Assembly: GCF_036099295.1 (NCBI RefSeq)
Contig: NZ_CP107976.1
Coordinates: 6,262,001-6,326,000 of the forward strand
Direction of reading: 5' to 3'
Length of the DNA: 64,000 bases
Source: Streptomyces sp. NBC_00358
GTDB taxonomy: Bacteria; Actinomycetota; Actinomycetes; Streptomycetales; Streptomycetaceae
A program made the translations under genes and the position numbers. Of this stretch, positions 10,122 to 18,806 are shown piece by piece. The notes under the pieces were generated by a model, which did no database searches, was not told the DNA's origin, and worked only from the letters and a program-made list of their open reading frames with translations. The stretch's first letter is position 1. The number at the start of each line of letters is the position of its first letter.

Positions 10122-11221
10122 CAAGGCTCCCTGATGTGCTGCTGGAACGGAACGTCGGCCGGGGCGGCGGCCTCGGCGGCGGACTCGGCCTGCGCGACCA
10201 GGGCGCGCGTCGGCCGGCCCTCCTCGACAGGATGGTGACACCGGAAGCGGTGACCCGGCGCCGACGCGGCCGTGAACTCCGGCATCCGGGTCGCGCACTC
10301 CTCGTCCGCCTTCCAGCACCGGGTACGGAAGGGGCAGCCGCTCGGCGGACGCGTCGCCGAAGGGACGGGCCCGGTCAGCGGAATCGGCTCGATCGGGTCC
10401 AGCAGCCCCGGAGTCGCCGAGAACAGCGCCCGGGTGTACGGGTGACGGGAGCCGTCGGTGACCACGTCGGCCGGGGACTCCTCCACGATCCGGCCCAGGT
10501 ACATCGTGATCACCCGGTCGCTCATCCGTCGCACCGTCTGGATGTCATGGGACACGAACACCAGCGCCAGGCCCAGGCGTTCCCTCAGATCGAGCAGCAG
10601 GTTGAGGATCTGCGCGCGCACCGACACGTCCAGCGCGCTCGTCGGCTCGTCGGCCACCACCAGGCCGGGATCAAGTGCCAGGGCGCGGGCGATCGCCACC
10701 CGCTGGCGCTGACCGCCGGAGAGCCGGCCGGGCAGGGCGTCCGCGAGCGCCCGGGGCAGCCCGACCAGAGACATCAACTCCCGTACCCGGTCCTCCCGTT
10801 CGGCCACGGTGCCGCGACGGTGCACATCCAGCGGGTCACGCAGGATCCGGCGCACGGGCAGCCGGCGGTTCAGTGCCGTCGACGGGTCCTGGAAGATCAT
10901 GCCCGTGCCGGCGCCGACGGCCGTGCGGCGCTCGTCCGGTGTCAGGGACCACAGGTCACGGCCGCGGAAGGTCACGCTGCCCGAGGTCGGCCGCTGCACG
11001 CCCACCAGCACCTTCGCGAGCGTCGACTTGCCGCATCCCGACTCGCCCACGACGCCGATCGTCTCGCCGGGCGCGATGGTGAGATCGGCACCCGTCAGGG
11101 CGTACACCCGGTCCCGGGTGAACACACCGCCGCTGCGCGCTCGGTGGACGACATGGGCGTCGGTGAGCCGCACGAGCGCGTCCGTCCGGCGGTCCCCGGC
11201 CTCCCGCACCGGCGCGGTCAC
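10121..11221 (-). CDS. ABC transporter ATP-binding protein, oligopeptide/dipeptide type (DppF/OppF-like)
   Basis: The 366-aa ATPase has Walker [10 protein letters not shown], signature LSGGQRQR and Walker B LVVADEPTSALD. The oligopeptide-type C-terminal extension (PYTRALFSATP, then Cys residues in CPFRTRCWKADEEC) fits an OppF domain. It powers import with the fused permease-ATPase upstream and the family-5 binding protein. GTG at 11221 overlaps the stop of a small repeat ORF (GTGA), and its own stop overlaps the lyase start. In this context the transported ligand is more likely a sialic acid or sialo-glycan than a peptide, as in the SatABCD-type importers. That is inference. Confidence 0.92.
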   Translation of the reverse strand: MTAPVREAGDRRTDALVRLTDAHVVHRARSGGVFTRDRVYALTGADLTIAPGETIGVVGESGCGKSTLAKVLVGVQRPTSGSVTFRGRDLWSLTPDERRTAVGAGTGMIFQDPSTALNRRLPVRRILRDPLDVHRRGTVAEREDRVRELMSLVGLPRALADALPGRLSGGQRQRVAIARALALDPGLVVADEPTSALDVSVRAQILNLLLDLRERLGLALVFVSHDIQTVRRMSDRVITMYLGRIVEESPADVVTDGSRHPYTRALFSATPGLLDPIEPIPLTGPVPSATRPPSGCPFRTRCWKADEECATRMPEFTAASAPGHRFRCHHPVEEGRPTRALVAQAESAAEAAAPADVPFQQHIREP

Positions 11222-11391
11222 GCGACGGCCTCGGTCGCCGTCGGCGGAATCACGTTCGGCGCGAGCGCGTCGGGCGCGAGCGCGTGCGGCGCGAACGCGC
11301 CGGACGGCATCACGTCGGACGCGAACACGTCGGACGGCATCACGTCGGGCCGAATCGCGTCGCGCGGCATCATGTCGGGCTGAGTCCTCAC
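11218..11391 (-). CDS. 57-aa pentapeptide-repeat ORF bridging two ABC transporter genes
   Basis: GTG at 11391 overlaps the stop of the permease-ATPase (GTGA), and the TGA at 11218 overlaps the GTG start of the next ATPase (GTGA). The product [20 protein letters not shown] continues as five-residue units such as DVFAS, DVMPS, GAFAP, DALAP and NVIPP. It is encoded by nine 15-bp repeats, so length changes keep the frame. No family is recognised. It may serve mainly as a translational-coupling spacer letting ribosomes reach the ATPase gene, or it may be a small protein. Expression is unproven. Confidence 0.4.
   Translation of the reverse strand: MRTQPDMMPRDAIRPDVMPSDVFASDVMPSGAFAPHALAPDALAPNVIPPTATEAVA
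11243..11377. repeat. Nine tandem 15-bp repeats inside the ABC operon
   Basis: Nine consecutive 15-bp units are seen on the + strand, for example GGCGCGAGCGCGTCG and GACGGCATCACGTCG, 60-95% alike. They fill the gap between the fused permease-ATPase and the second ATPase. Because 15 is a multiple of three, the overlapping small ORF stays open. Confidence 0.85.
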
Positions 11392-13364
11392 GTCACGGCC
11401 TCGCTCCGCGTGGTCGCCAGGTCGACGGCCGGATGGTGGCAGGCCGCCGTGTGGGTGGGCGTGCCGGCCAGGTCCGGCGCCGTCGTCCGGCAGACCTCGC
11501 TCGCCATCGGACACCGGTCGGCGAACCGGCAGCCGGCCGGGAAGTCGGCGGGGGAGGGGACGACCCCCTTGATCTGCGTCATGCGCTCCGCCCCCGACTC
11601 CAGGGACAGCACGCTGCCCAGCAGCCCGCGCGTGTAGTGGTGCGCCGGGAACTCCACCAGGTCGGCCGTGACGCCCGTCTCCACGATCTGGCCGCCGTAC
11701 ATCACGACCACCCGGTCGGTGACCGCCGAGACCAGCGCCAGGTCGTGCGAGACGAGGATCAGGGCGAAGTCCAGCTCCGCCCGCAGCCGCAGCAGCAGCT
11801 CCATGACCTGTGCCTGGACCGTCACGTCCAGGGCCGTCGTCGGTTCGTCCGCGACGATCAGTCCGGGTTCGCGGGACAGGGCCATCGCGATCAGGACGCG
11901 CTGGCGCTGGCCGCCGGAGAGCTCATGGGGGTAACTGCGCAGGGTGCGCTCGGGATCGAGGCCGACCAGGGCGAGCAGCTCGGCCGCCGTGCGCCTGCCG
12001 CCCCGCCGTATCACCTGCTTCAGCTGCGCCCTGACCGTCATCGCCGGGTTCAGGGACGACAGCGCGTCCTGGTAGACCATCGCCATCTCGTGGCCCAGCA
12101 GCGGGCGCCGTACCCGCATCGGCTCGCCCACCAACTGCCGCTGACCGAAGCGGACATGGCCGCGCACCCGGGCGCCCTTCGGCTCCAGGCCCATCACGGT
12201 CAGCGCCGTGAGCGACTTCCCGCAGCCCGACTCGCCCACCAGGCCCAGGACTTCACCGGGATACACCTCGAAGCTGATGCCGTCGACGATGTCCACACCG
12301 TTGTGCCGGTTCTCGAAGCCGATGGCCAGCCGCTCGACGGCGAGCACGGGCTGCCGGCCCGTGACCGGTGGCCGGGCGCGTGCGCGCAGCCGGGCCGCGG
12401 CCCGCGCCAGGCCCGGCAGTTCGACCACCGTGGCGCTGCCCGGCTCCGGGGCTTCCAGCCGGTCCGCGGCGGGCGGCACGGACACCTCGCGGGCGGCGGG
12501 AGCGGCCCACGCGTCGGAGACACCCTCGGAGAGGATGTTCAGCGACAGCACCGTGACCAGGATCAGCAGCCCCGGGAAGACGGTGGCCCACCAGCCGCCG
12601 GTCAGCACCATGTTCTTGCCGTCGGCGATGACACTGCCCCAGGACGGGTCCGGGGGCCGTACGCCCGCGCCGATGAAGGACAGCGAGGCCTCGAACACGA
12701 TCGCCTCGGCGACCTGCACGGTGCAGAACACGAGGATCGGGGCGGCGCAGTTGACGGCCACGTGCCTGAGGACGATGTGCGGGGTACGGGCGCCGATCAC
12801 CTGCTCGGCGGTGACGTAGTCCTCCCCGTACTGGTCGAGGACGTTCGCCCGTACGACCCGGGCGACGGGCGGGGTGAACAGGAAGGCGATGGCGCAGATC
12901 AGCACGGTGATGCCGCCGCCGAACACCGCGACGAGCACGGCGGCGAGCGCGATCCCGGGGAACGCCATCACCACGTCCAGGCAGCGCATCAGCGTCTCGT
13001 CGACCGCCTTGCGCGAGGTCGCGGCGAGGGCGCCGAGCAGGGCCCCGACGACCAGGGCGAGCGCGGTGGCGCCCAGACCGATCGCCAGCGACCAGCGCGC
13101 CCCGTACATCAGCCTGCTGAGGATGTCCCGGCCGAGACTGTCCTGCCCCATCCAGTGACCGGCCGACGGATGCCCGGTGCCGTCCGTGAGCGGCTGCTGG
13201 TCGAGCGGGTCGTGCGGCGCGAGCAGCGGGGCGAACACCGCCACCACGAGCACCACGGCCAGGAAGCAGACCGCGATCCTGGACACCGCCGGCAGCCTGC
13301 GCCAGCCGCGCAGCCGGATTCCGGGCCTGGCGAGGGCTCCGGCCGGCTCCTTCCGCGTGATCAT
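11388..13364 (-). CDS. Fused ABC permease-ATPase (DppC-DppD type)
   Basis: The 658-aa fusion has an N-terminal DppC-like inner-membrane domain (about 1-290), with an OppC-like N-terminal TM and the EAA loop near [15 protein letters not shown]. An Ala/Arg linker (about 290-340) leads to a DppD-like ATPase with Walker [10 protein letters not shown], signature LSGGQRQR, Walker [12 protein letters not shown] and the C-terminal oligopeptide domain with [14 protein letters not shown]. Such fusions are common in Streptomyces family-5 importers. The start overlaps the DppB-like stop (ATGA). Note GKSL instead of GKST at Walker A, which is tolerated in DppD proteins. Confidence 0.93.
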   Translation of the reverse strand: MITRKEPAGALARPGIRLRGWRRLPAVSRIAVCFLAVVLVVAVFAPLLAPHDPLDQQPLTDGTGHPSAGHWMGQDSLGRDILSRLMYGARWSLAIGLGATALALVVGALLGALAATSRKAVDETLMRCLDVVMAFPGIALAAVLVAVFGGGITVLICAIAFLFTPPVARVVRANVLDQYGEDYVTAEQVIGARTPHIVLRHVAVNCAAPILVFCTVQVAEAIVFEASLSFIGAGVRPPDPSWGSVIADGKNMVLTGGWWATVFPGLLILVTVLSLNILSEGVSDAWAAPAAREVSVPPAADRLEAPEPGSATVVELPGLARAAARLRARARPPVTGRQPVLAVERLAIGFENRHNGVDIVDGISFEVYPGEVLGLVGESGCGKSLTALTVMGLEPKGARVRGHVRFGQRQLVGEPMRVRRPLLGHEMAMVYQDALSSLNPAMTVRAQLKQVIRRGGRRTAAELLALVGLDPERTLRSYPHELSGGQRQRVLIAMALSREPGLIVADEPTTALDVTVQAQVMELLLRLRAELDFALILVSHDLALVSAVTDRVVVMYGGQIVETGVTADLVEFPAHHYTRGLLGSVLSLESGAERMTQIKGVVPSPADFPAGCRFADRCPMASEVCRTTAPDLAGTPTHTAACHHPAVDLATTRSEAVT

Positions 13365-14323
13365 CGGCTCGCTTCGCTCAGGCGTGGGTTGACCAGCAGA
13401 TACAGGATGTCGATGGCGAGGTTCACGACCACGAAGCCGACGGCCGTGGTCAGGACGACGCCCTGCACGACCGCCGGGTCGCCGTTCTGCACGGCGTCGA
13501 TCATCAGCTTGCCCATGCCGGGCAGCGAGAAGATCGTCTCGATGACGACCGCCCCGCCCAGCAGATAGCCGACCCGCAGCCCCAGCACGGTGAGCGGGTT
13601 CATCAGGGCGTTGCGCAGGACGTTGCGGCCCACGACCACCCGGGGCGGCAGCCCGCTGCCGATCGCGGTGCGCACGTAGTCCTTGTCGAGCTCCTCGACC
13701 ACGGACGTCCGCACGATCCGGGTGAGCTGGGCGGCGACCGGCAGGGACAGCGCGAGCGCGGGCAGCGCCATCGTCCTCAGCCAGCCGGACAGCGAGTCGG
13801 CCGGATTGACGTAGCCGCCGGTCGGGAACCAGCCCTGGTCGACGGCGAGGTACTGGATCATGAGCAGGGCCAGCCAGAAGCCCGGTGCGGCGACCCCGGT
13901 CAGGGACACCACACGGATGATCTGGTCGGGCAGCCGGTCGCGGTGGATCGCGGCCGTGACCCCGCCGAGCAGCGCCAGCACCACCGCGATGCCGAGCCCC
14001 AGGAAGGTGAGCTGGAGCGTGAGCGGCAGCGCGGTGGTGACCTGTTCGACGACCGGCGCCCTGGTCAGCGCGCTGGTGCCCAGGTCGCCGTGCAGCAGGT
14101 CCCCCACGAAGTGGAAGTACCGCACCGGCAGCGGATCGAGCAGCCCGTTCCGCTCTCTGAAGTCGTGCAACTGCCGCGGGGTCGGATTGGCGCCCTGGAA
14201 GAACGCCGACGCCGGATCGACGTCGGAGAACCGCATCACCAGGAACACGAACAGGATGATCCCGAGCATCAGCGGCACGAGCAGCGCGACACGGCGCAGC
14301 AGGATCCTGACGATGGCGACCAC
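13361..14323 (-). CDS. ABC transporter permease, DppB type
   Basis: The 320-aa inner-membrane permease has about six TMs. The N-terminal LLRRVALLVPLMLGIILFVF helix is typical of DppB/OppB, as is the EAA loop with AIGSGLPPRVVVGRNVLRNA. It forms the channel with the DppC half of the downstream fusion. ATG at 14323 lies 19 bp after the binding-protein stop, and its stop overlaps the next start. The operon reads: binding protein, DppB, DppCD, repeat ORF, DppF, lyase. Confidence 0.93.
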   Translation of the reverse strand: MVAIVRILLRRVALLVPLMLGIILFVFLVMRFSDVDPASAFFQGANPTPRQLHDFRERNGLLDPLPVRYFHFVGDLLHGDLGTSALTRAPVVEQVTTALPLTLQLTFLGLGIAVVLALLGGVTAAIHRDRLPDQIIRVVSLTGVAAPGFWLALLMIQYLAVDQGWFPTGGYVNPADSLSGWLRTMALPALALSLPVAAQLTRIVRTSVVEELDKDYVRTAIGSGLPPRVVVGRNVLRNALMNPLTVLGLRVGYLLGGAVVIETIFSLPGMGKLMIDAVQNGDPAVVQGVVLTTAVGFVVVNLAIDILYLLVNPRLSEASR

Positions 14324-14342
14324 GTACGAACTCCCCTGTCGC

Positions 14343-15971
14343 CTAGACCCACTTGGCCTGGAGCAGATTGATGCCCGGGTAGGGCTGGGGCCTTATCCCC
14401 GCGAGCCGGCGCGGATTCCACGCGGTCATCAGCTCGTTGTGCACGACCGGGTAGAGCACGGCCTGTTCGGCGACGACGTCGATGTAGTCCTGGATCATCG
14501 CCTTCTTCTTGTCGGCGTCCGGTTCCTGGGTCGCCCGGTCCATGTCCTTGAAGAGCTGCTTGGCGACCGGGTCCCCGGCCCAGCGGGCGTAGCCCATCCA
14601 GAGGTTCTGGGGGCCGTAGTTGTAGTGCATGATCAGGTCGGCGTCGAGGCCGAACTGGTTGGGGTTCGAGGCGGCGGCGACGACCTGGTAGTCCTGCTTC
14701 TGGTCCATCTTGGTGAACACGGCCGTGGTCTCCTGCGGGGACAGCGTCGTCTCGACACCGATCGCGTCCCAGGACGCCTTGACGGTCGGCAGGCAGTCGA
14801 CGATCCAGCTCACGTTCACCGACAGGATCTCGATCCTGAGCCCCTTGACCCCGGCCGCCTTCAGGAGCTTCTTCGCCTTCTCCGGGTCGTAGGCGTAGAC
14901 GGTCTTCGCGCGCCGGTAGGAGGGGTTGGCCTCGTTGAGGAAGGAACTCGACGGCTTCCCGTGCCCCCGGAGGGCGACCTCGACCATCTTGCCGGTGTCG
15001 ATGGCGTAGCGCAGCGCCTGGCGGACGCGTACGTCGTCGAACGGCTTGTGCCGCGTGTTGAACATGAGGAACAGGTTGTTCATGCCCGCGCCGCCCTGGA
15101 CGGTCATACCGCCCTTGCGGAGCTGCGCGATGTTGGCGTACGGGATGTTGTCGGCGATCTGGGCACCCGCGCTCGCTCCGGAGATCTTCGCGACGCGGGG
15201 CGCGGCGTCCACTATGGTCAGCCAGTTCATCTTCTCGAAGGCGGGCCTGCGCGGCCCGTTGTAGGCGGCGAACGCCTCGAACGTCGTGTTGGACTTCGGG
15301 TGGTGCGCGGTCTGCCGGTACGGGCCCGAACCGATCGCCTTGCCCTTGATCGCGTCGTCCCAGGCGCCCGGCCGGGAGAAGACGTGCTTGGGCATGATCT
15401 TCGCCAGGGTGAGCCGGGAGATCCCCTCGGGGAAGGGGAACTTGAGGACCAGCTCGACGTTCCGCGCGTCGGTCTTGCGCACTTCCTTCAGCCAGGGGGC
15501 GAAGAAGCCCTTGGCGAGCGTCTGGGTCCTCGGATCGAGTATCCGGTCGAAGACGAAGACCACGTCGTCGGCGGTCACCGGCTTCCCGTCGTGGAACGTG
15601 GCACCGGCGCGCAGGGTGAACTTCCAGGAGGTGCCGGTGAGGTCGGCGGGCACCTGGGTGGCGAGCGCGGCGTAGGGCTCGCGGGAGATCGGATCGGTGT
15701 CGAGCAGGCCCTCGTAGACGTGGTTGTTGGCGGCCATGCAGAAGGCGGACGCGGTCTGCGTCGGATCCCAACTGCCGTCGTTCCCGTAGCCGATCACGGC
15801 CGTAAGCGTGGCGTTCCGGCCGCTGCCCGAACCGCCCGTGTCGTTCGTGGACTCCGGCCCGGACGAGCAGGCGGCGAGGGCCGAGGAGAGGGCGGCGGCC
15901 GCGCCCATGGCCCCGGTGTACTTCAGGAACGAACGGCGGTGCGGCGTCGGAGTGGGGTTCACGTCGCGCAC
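14343..15971 (-). CDS. Family-5 extracellular solute-binding lipoprotein
   Basis: The 542-aa lipoprotein has a Tat-like leader (RRSFLKY, R12-R13) with lipobox L-A-A-C35. The mature SBP_bac_5 fold shows the usual motifs: YEGLLDTD, WKFTLRAGATFHDGKPVTADDVVF and DDVRVRQALRYAID. It captures the ligand for the downstream importer. GTG at 15971 follows GGAGGA. Family 5 binds peptides, nickel and various glycans, so the ligand must come from context. A sialidase, a NanA-like lyase and a shared operator motif point to sialic acid or a sialylated product. Confidence 0.92.
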   Translation of the reverse strand: MRDVNPTPTPHRRSFLKYTGAMGAAAALSSALAACSSGPESTNDTGGSGSGRNATLTAVIGYGNDGSWDPTQTASAFCMAANNHVYEGLLDTDPISREPYAALATQVPADLTGTSWKFTLRAGATFHDGKPVTADDVVFVFDRILDPRTQTLAKGFFAPWLKEVRKTDARNVELVLKFPFPEGISRLTLAKIMPKHVFSRPGAWDDAIKGKAIGSGPYRQTAHHPKSNTTFEAFAAYNGPRRPAFEKMNWLTIVDAAPRVAKISGASAGAQIADNIPYANIAQLRKGGMTVQGGAGMNNLFLMFNTRHKPFDDVRVRQALRYAIDTGKMVEVALRGHGKPSSSFLNEANPSYRRAKTVYAYDPEKAKKLLKAAGVKGLRIEILSVNVSWIVDCLPTVKASWDAIGVETTLSPQETTAVFTKMDQKQDYQVVAAASNPNQFGLDADLIMHYNYGPQNLWMGYARWAGDPVAKQLFKDMDRATQEPDADKKKAMIQDYIDVVAEQAVLYPVVHNELMTAWNPRRLAGIRPQPYPGINLLQAKWV

Positions 15972-16058
15972 GGTTCCTCCAGCAAGGAGTGGTCCAGTTG
16001 AACGGTCCGGTGAGGTGGTGGAGCGGTCGGTGCGATGGCCCGGGGTGACAGGAGATAC

Positions 16059-16071
16059 GACGTCCTACGTC
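16059..16071. promoter_or_regulatory. Putative GntR/FCD operator between importer and regulator
   Basis: GACGT-CCT-ACGTC is a perfect 5-3-5 dyad with outer TA/TA extension. It matches the GT-N3-AC core of FadR-type sites and the copy at 7880-7892 (one base differs, in the spacer). It lies 88 bp before the binding-protein start and about 150 bp before the regulator start, so it could serve both divergent promoters. Confidence 0.6.
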
Positions 16072-16215
16072 ATAGGGGGCAGCGCGACCATAGGAGGGGG
16101 CGCGGAGAGGGTCAAGGGCCCGCACACGAATGGCGTATCTTCCACAGGCGCGACCAATGGCGGTATGAAACAGGGACAGTTGGCCGAACTTGGCGTTTGA
16201 TCAGCCCGGAGGTGG

Positions 16216-16228
16216 GACGTCCGATGTC
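16216..16228 (+). promoter_or_regulatory. Degenerate third copy of the 13-bp operator over the regulator start codon
   Basis: GACGTCCGATGTC matches the sialidase site in 12 of 13 positions and covers the ATG (16224-16226). It may give autoregulation by blocking initiation. It could also be coincidental, because the ribosome site and start restrict the sequence. Confidence 0.3.
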
Positions 16229-16982
16229 CAGCGAGCGTACGATGCGGCGCATGCCTGAGGAGACCGGGAACCGGCGTCGGCCGGAGCGCCGGGTGAGCAG
16301 CCAGATCCAGCGCGAGGTCATGCAGCTGATCCTTGACCAGCAGCTTCCGGCCGGTGCGCCGCTGCCGACCGAGACCGAGCTGATGGCCGATCTCGGGGTG
16401 AGCCGCAACTCGGTCCGCGAGGCGCTCAAGGCCCTTCAGGCGCTCGACATAGTCGAGATCCGGCACGGCTACGGCACCTATGTGGGCGAGGCGTCCATGA
16501 CGCCGTTCGTGGACGGACTCACCTTCCGCACGCTCGCCCGTCCGGACGATCCGACCGGGGCGCTGGCCGAGATCCTCCAGGTCCGCGAGGTACTGGAGGA
16601 AGGGCTGATAAGCCGGGTCGCCCAGGTACTGACCGAGGAGGAGCTGGACCGGCTCGAAGCGGTCGTCACTGAGATGGAGACGGCGGGCGCCGACGGACGT
16701 TCCTTCCCCGAACTCGACAGCGAGTTCCACGAGTTGCTGTACGCCTCGCTCGGCAACCCGCTCGTGCCGCAACTGCTCGGCGCGTTCTGGACCGTCTTCC
16801 GGCGGGTCGCCGTGGTGCGCGGCTGGACCGACGACATCACCCCGGAGGTGACGGCCCGCCGCCACCGCGACATCCTCACCGCCCTGCGGGTACGGGACGT
16901 CGAGGGAGCGCAGCGCGCGATGGCCGACCACTTCCGGGGAATCGAAGCACGCGCGGCCCAGGGATCCCGGGGCGTGAGCTGA
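16224..16982 (+). CDS. GntR family (FadR/FCD subfamily) transcriptional regulator
   Basis: The 252-aa regulator has a winged-helix GntR domain (about 22-90) with LPAGAPLPTETELMADLGVSRNSVREALKALQA. The all-helical FCD ligand domain (about 105-235) carries metal-binding candidates in LDSEFHELLY and RRHRDILTALR. FCD regulators usually bind sugar acids or organic acids and relieve repression. ATG 16224 follows GGAGGTGGG; ATG 16251 is an alternative. It is divergent from the importer operon and shares a dyad with it and with the sialidase gene, so it is the probable local repressor. Confidence 0.93.
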   Translation: MSSERTMRRMPEETGNRRRPERRVSSQIQREVMQLILDQQLPAGAPLPTETELMADLGVSRNSVREALKALQALDIVEIRHGYGTYVGEASMTPFVDGLTFRTLARPDDPTGALAEILQVREVLEEGLISRVAQVLTEEELDRLEAVVTEMETAGADGRSFPELDSEFHELLYASLGNPLVPQLLGAFWTVFRRVAVVRGWTDDITPEVTARRHRDILTALRVRDVEGAQRAMADHFRGIEARAAQGSRGVS

Positions 16983-17390
16983 CCGAGACCCCACTGCACC
17001 GGGCCCGTCCACTCCGGGGCCCGCTCAGTCCCGGTCCGGCTCTCCCTGACCGGCTCGCTTCGACGGCCGGCACCGCGGCCCAGGCGGCGAAGGTGATCGA
17101 GGCACCCGTGATGGTGGCCCGATGGCGGGGGACCAGGGTGAACGGGTCGTGGCCGTGGGAGATGTCCGCCGGCCCCGCGAGCGCGCAGACCGGGGCGAGG
17201 AGCGCCGGGGCGCGGACGACGCGCGGCCGCCTTCGACCACGCCCACACCGTCCGCCGACGTCCCGTCGGACGCATCGGTCCCGCGCGGACGCATCGGTCC
17301 TGTGCGGACTCTCTCCGGCGACCCGTGTCGACTCCGGTTGTACGCCCATGGGCCGATGTCCACGCCCCACCGCCTGCCTACGATCGGCGC
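16983..17390. other. 408-bp gap with no supported gene
   Basis: All six frames contain short ORFs but none resembles a known family. One minus-strand frame (about 17045-17200) has a locally protein-like stretch (SHGHDPFTLVPRHRATITGA), which could be a decayed coding remnant. The kinase promoter lies at its right end. Confidence 0.35.
17379..17384 (+). promoter_or_regulatory. -10-like box for a leaderless kinase transcript
   Basis: TACGAT ends 6 nt before the ATG at 17391 and there is no Shine-Dalgarno sequence, so transcription probably starts at or near the start codon. No good -35 is visible. Confidence 0.45.
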
Positions 17391-18806
17391 ATGCATGTCA
17401 CGCCGCCGCTTCCCCCGCTCAAGCGTTTACAGCCCGGCGCCTGGGTGGCCCTGGCCTGGTGCGCCAGCACCCTGTTCACGGTCCTCGCCCGGATCCGGCT
17501 GCCCGGCCAGAACGGGCCGAACGAGATGGCCGCCGCCCAGTTCTACCGCTGGGACGGATTGACGTTCTTCACCGTGGCATGCGCCCTGGCCCTGGCCGGC
17601 AGCGCCTGGCTCGGCCGCCGGCCCCTGGCCGCCCTGACCCTGCTGCTGGCGGCGGGCGCCCTGTTCACCACCAATCTCGCCGTCACGGCCATCCAGCTCC
17701 CCCAGTACCTCGCCGTCGACGTCGCCCTCTACTTCATCGCGGCCGGCCGCTCCCGCCGCACCGGAGTGACCGGGCTCGCGATGGCGCTCGCGGTCCTGGC
17801 CGCCTGGTTGACCGGACGGCTGGTGCAGGGCTGGGGGATCGGCACCCTCGTCGAACTGACCGTGGCCCTGACCGTCGTCGTCTCCTGGCTGCTCGGCGAC
17901 GCGGGCCACCGCACCCGCGTCCACGCCGAGCAACTGCGTGTCAGGGCCGAGGGCCAGGCCGTCACCGCCGAACGCCTGCGCATCGCCCGCGAGATGCACG
18001 ACATGGTCGCCCACAGCATCGGCATCATCGCCCTCCAGGCCGGCGCGGCGGCCCGCGTCGTACACACCCAGCCGGACGCCGCCCGCGAGGCGATGACCGC
18101 GGTCGAGACGGCAGGCCGCGAGACCCTTGCCGGGCTGCGCCGCATGCTCGTCGCACTGCGCCACGCCGACCACGCGGACCATGCCGACCACGCGGACGGT
18201 GCGGACGGCTCGGACCGTGCGGGTCGGGGCGGCCGGTCCCAGCCGGCCGGAACCCCGGGCGGCGGCACCTCCGACGCGCCGCGTGGCTCGCGCGAAGACG
18301 GCGACCCCGGCGCGCCGGGCGGGTCCCGTGACCACGACCCCGCTGAGCCGGCCCTTTCCCCGGAGTCCGGCGGGAACCCGTCCCCCGCCGCGCCGCTGCG
18401 CCCCGCCGAAGGGCTCGCCGATCTCGACAGGCTGGCCGCCGCGACGACGGCCGCCGGGGTCCGCGTGGATCTCCGCTGGAGGGGCGAGCGGCGTCAACTC
18501 CCTCCGGACATCGACCTGTCCGCGTTCAGGATCGTCCAGGAGTCCATCACCAACGTGGTGCGTCACGCGGCGACGGCCGTATGCAGGGTGACCGTCGACC
18601 AGCGCGACACGGAGGTCGCCGTCGAGATCACCGACGACGGCCGGGGAAGGGGCAGCACCACGGACACCGGGTTCGGCCTGATCGGCATGCGCGAGCGAGC
18701 CGCCCTGCTGCACGGCGAGTTCACCGCGGGCCCGCGCCCCGAGGGCGGCTTCCGCGTGAGCGCCCGTCTCCCGGTCCCGGCCCAGAGCCGGGCGGCCGCC
18801 CGATGA
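17391..18806 (+). CDS. NarL-type two-component sensor histidine kinase
   Basis: The 471-aa kinase has about five TMs (20-165) and a HisKA_3 region with LRIAREMHDMVAHSIGII (phospho-His H203). HATPase_c motifs include VQESITNVVRHA, D-D-G-R-G-R-G and G-F-G-L-I-G-M-R-E-R. Between the two lies an unusual insert of about 100 residues: HADHADHADHADGADG followed by a Gly/Ser/Pro/Arg segment. The insert separates the phosphoacceptor helix from the ATPase domain and is not part of the standard fold. Its stop overlaps the response regulator start. The signal is unknown and the neighbours give no clear target. Confidence 0.92.
   Translation: MHVTPPLPPLKRLQPGAWVALAWCASTLFTVLARIRLPGQNGPNEMAAAQFYRWDGLTFFTVACALALAGSAWLGRRPLAALTLLLAAGALFTTNLAVTAIQLPQYLAVDVALYFIAAGRSRRTGVTGLAMALAVLAAWLTGRLVQGWGIGTLVELTVALTVVVSWLLGDAGHRTRVHAEQLRVRAEGQAVTAERLRIAREMHDMVAHSIGIIALQAGAAARVVHTQPDAAREAMTAVETAGRETLAGLRRMLVALRHADHADHADHADGADGSDRAGRGGRSQPAGTPGGGTSDAPRGSREDGDPGAPGGSRDHDPAEPALSPESGGNPSPAAPLRPAEGLADLDRLAAATTAAGVRVDLRWRGERRQLPPDIDLSAFRIVQESITNVVRHAATAVCRVTVDQRDTEVAVEITDDGRGRGSTTDTGFGLIGMRERAALLHGEFTAGPRPEGGFRVSARLPVPAQSRAAAR

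Noticed and set aside
10809-13568. 919-codon plus-strand ORF
   Set aside because: Antisense to the ABC transporter operon; no recognisable domain.
16983-17275. Minus-strand protein-like frame between the GntR and kinase genes
   Set aside because: No start, no ribosome site and no recognised family; kept only as a note on a possible remnant.
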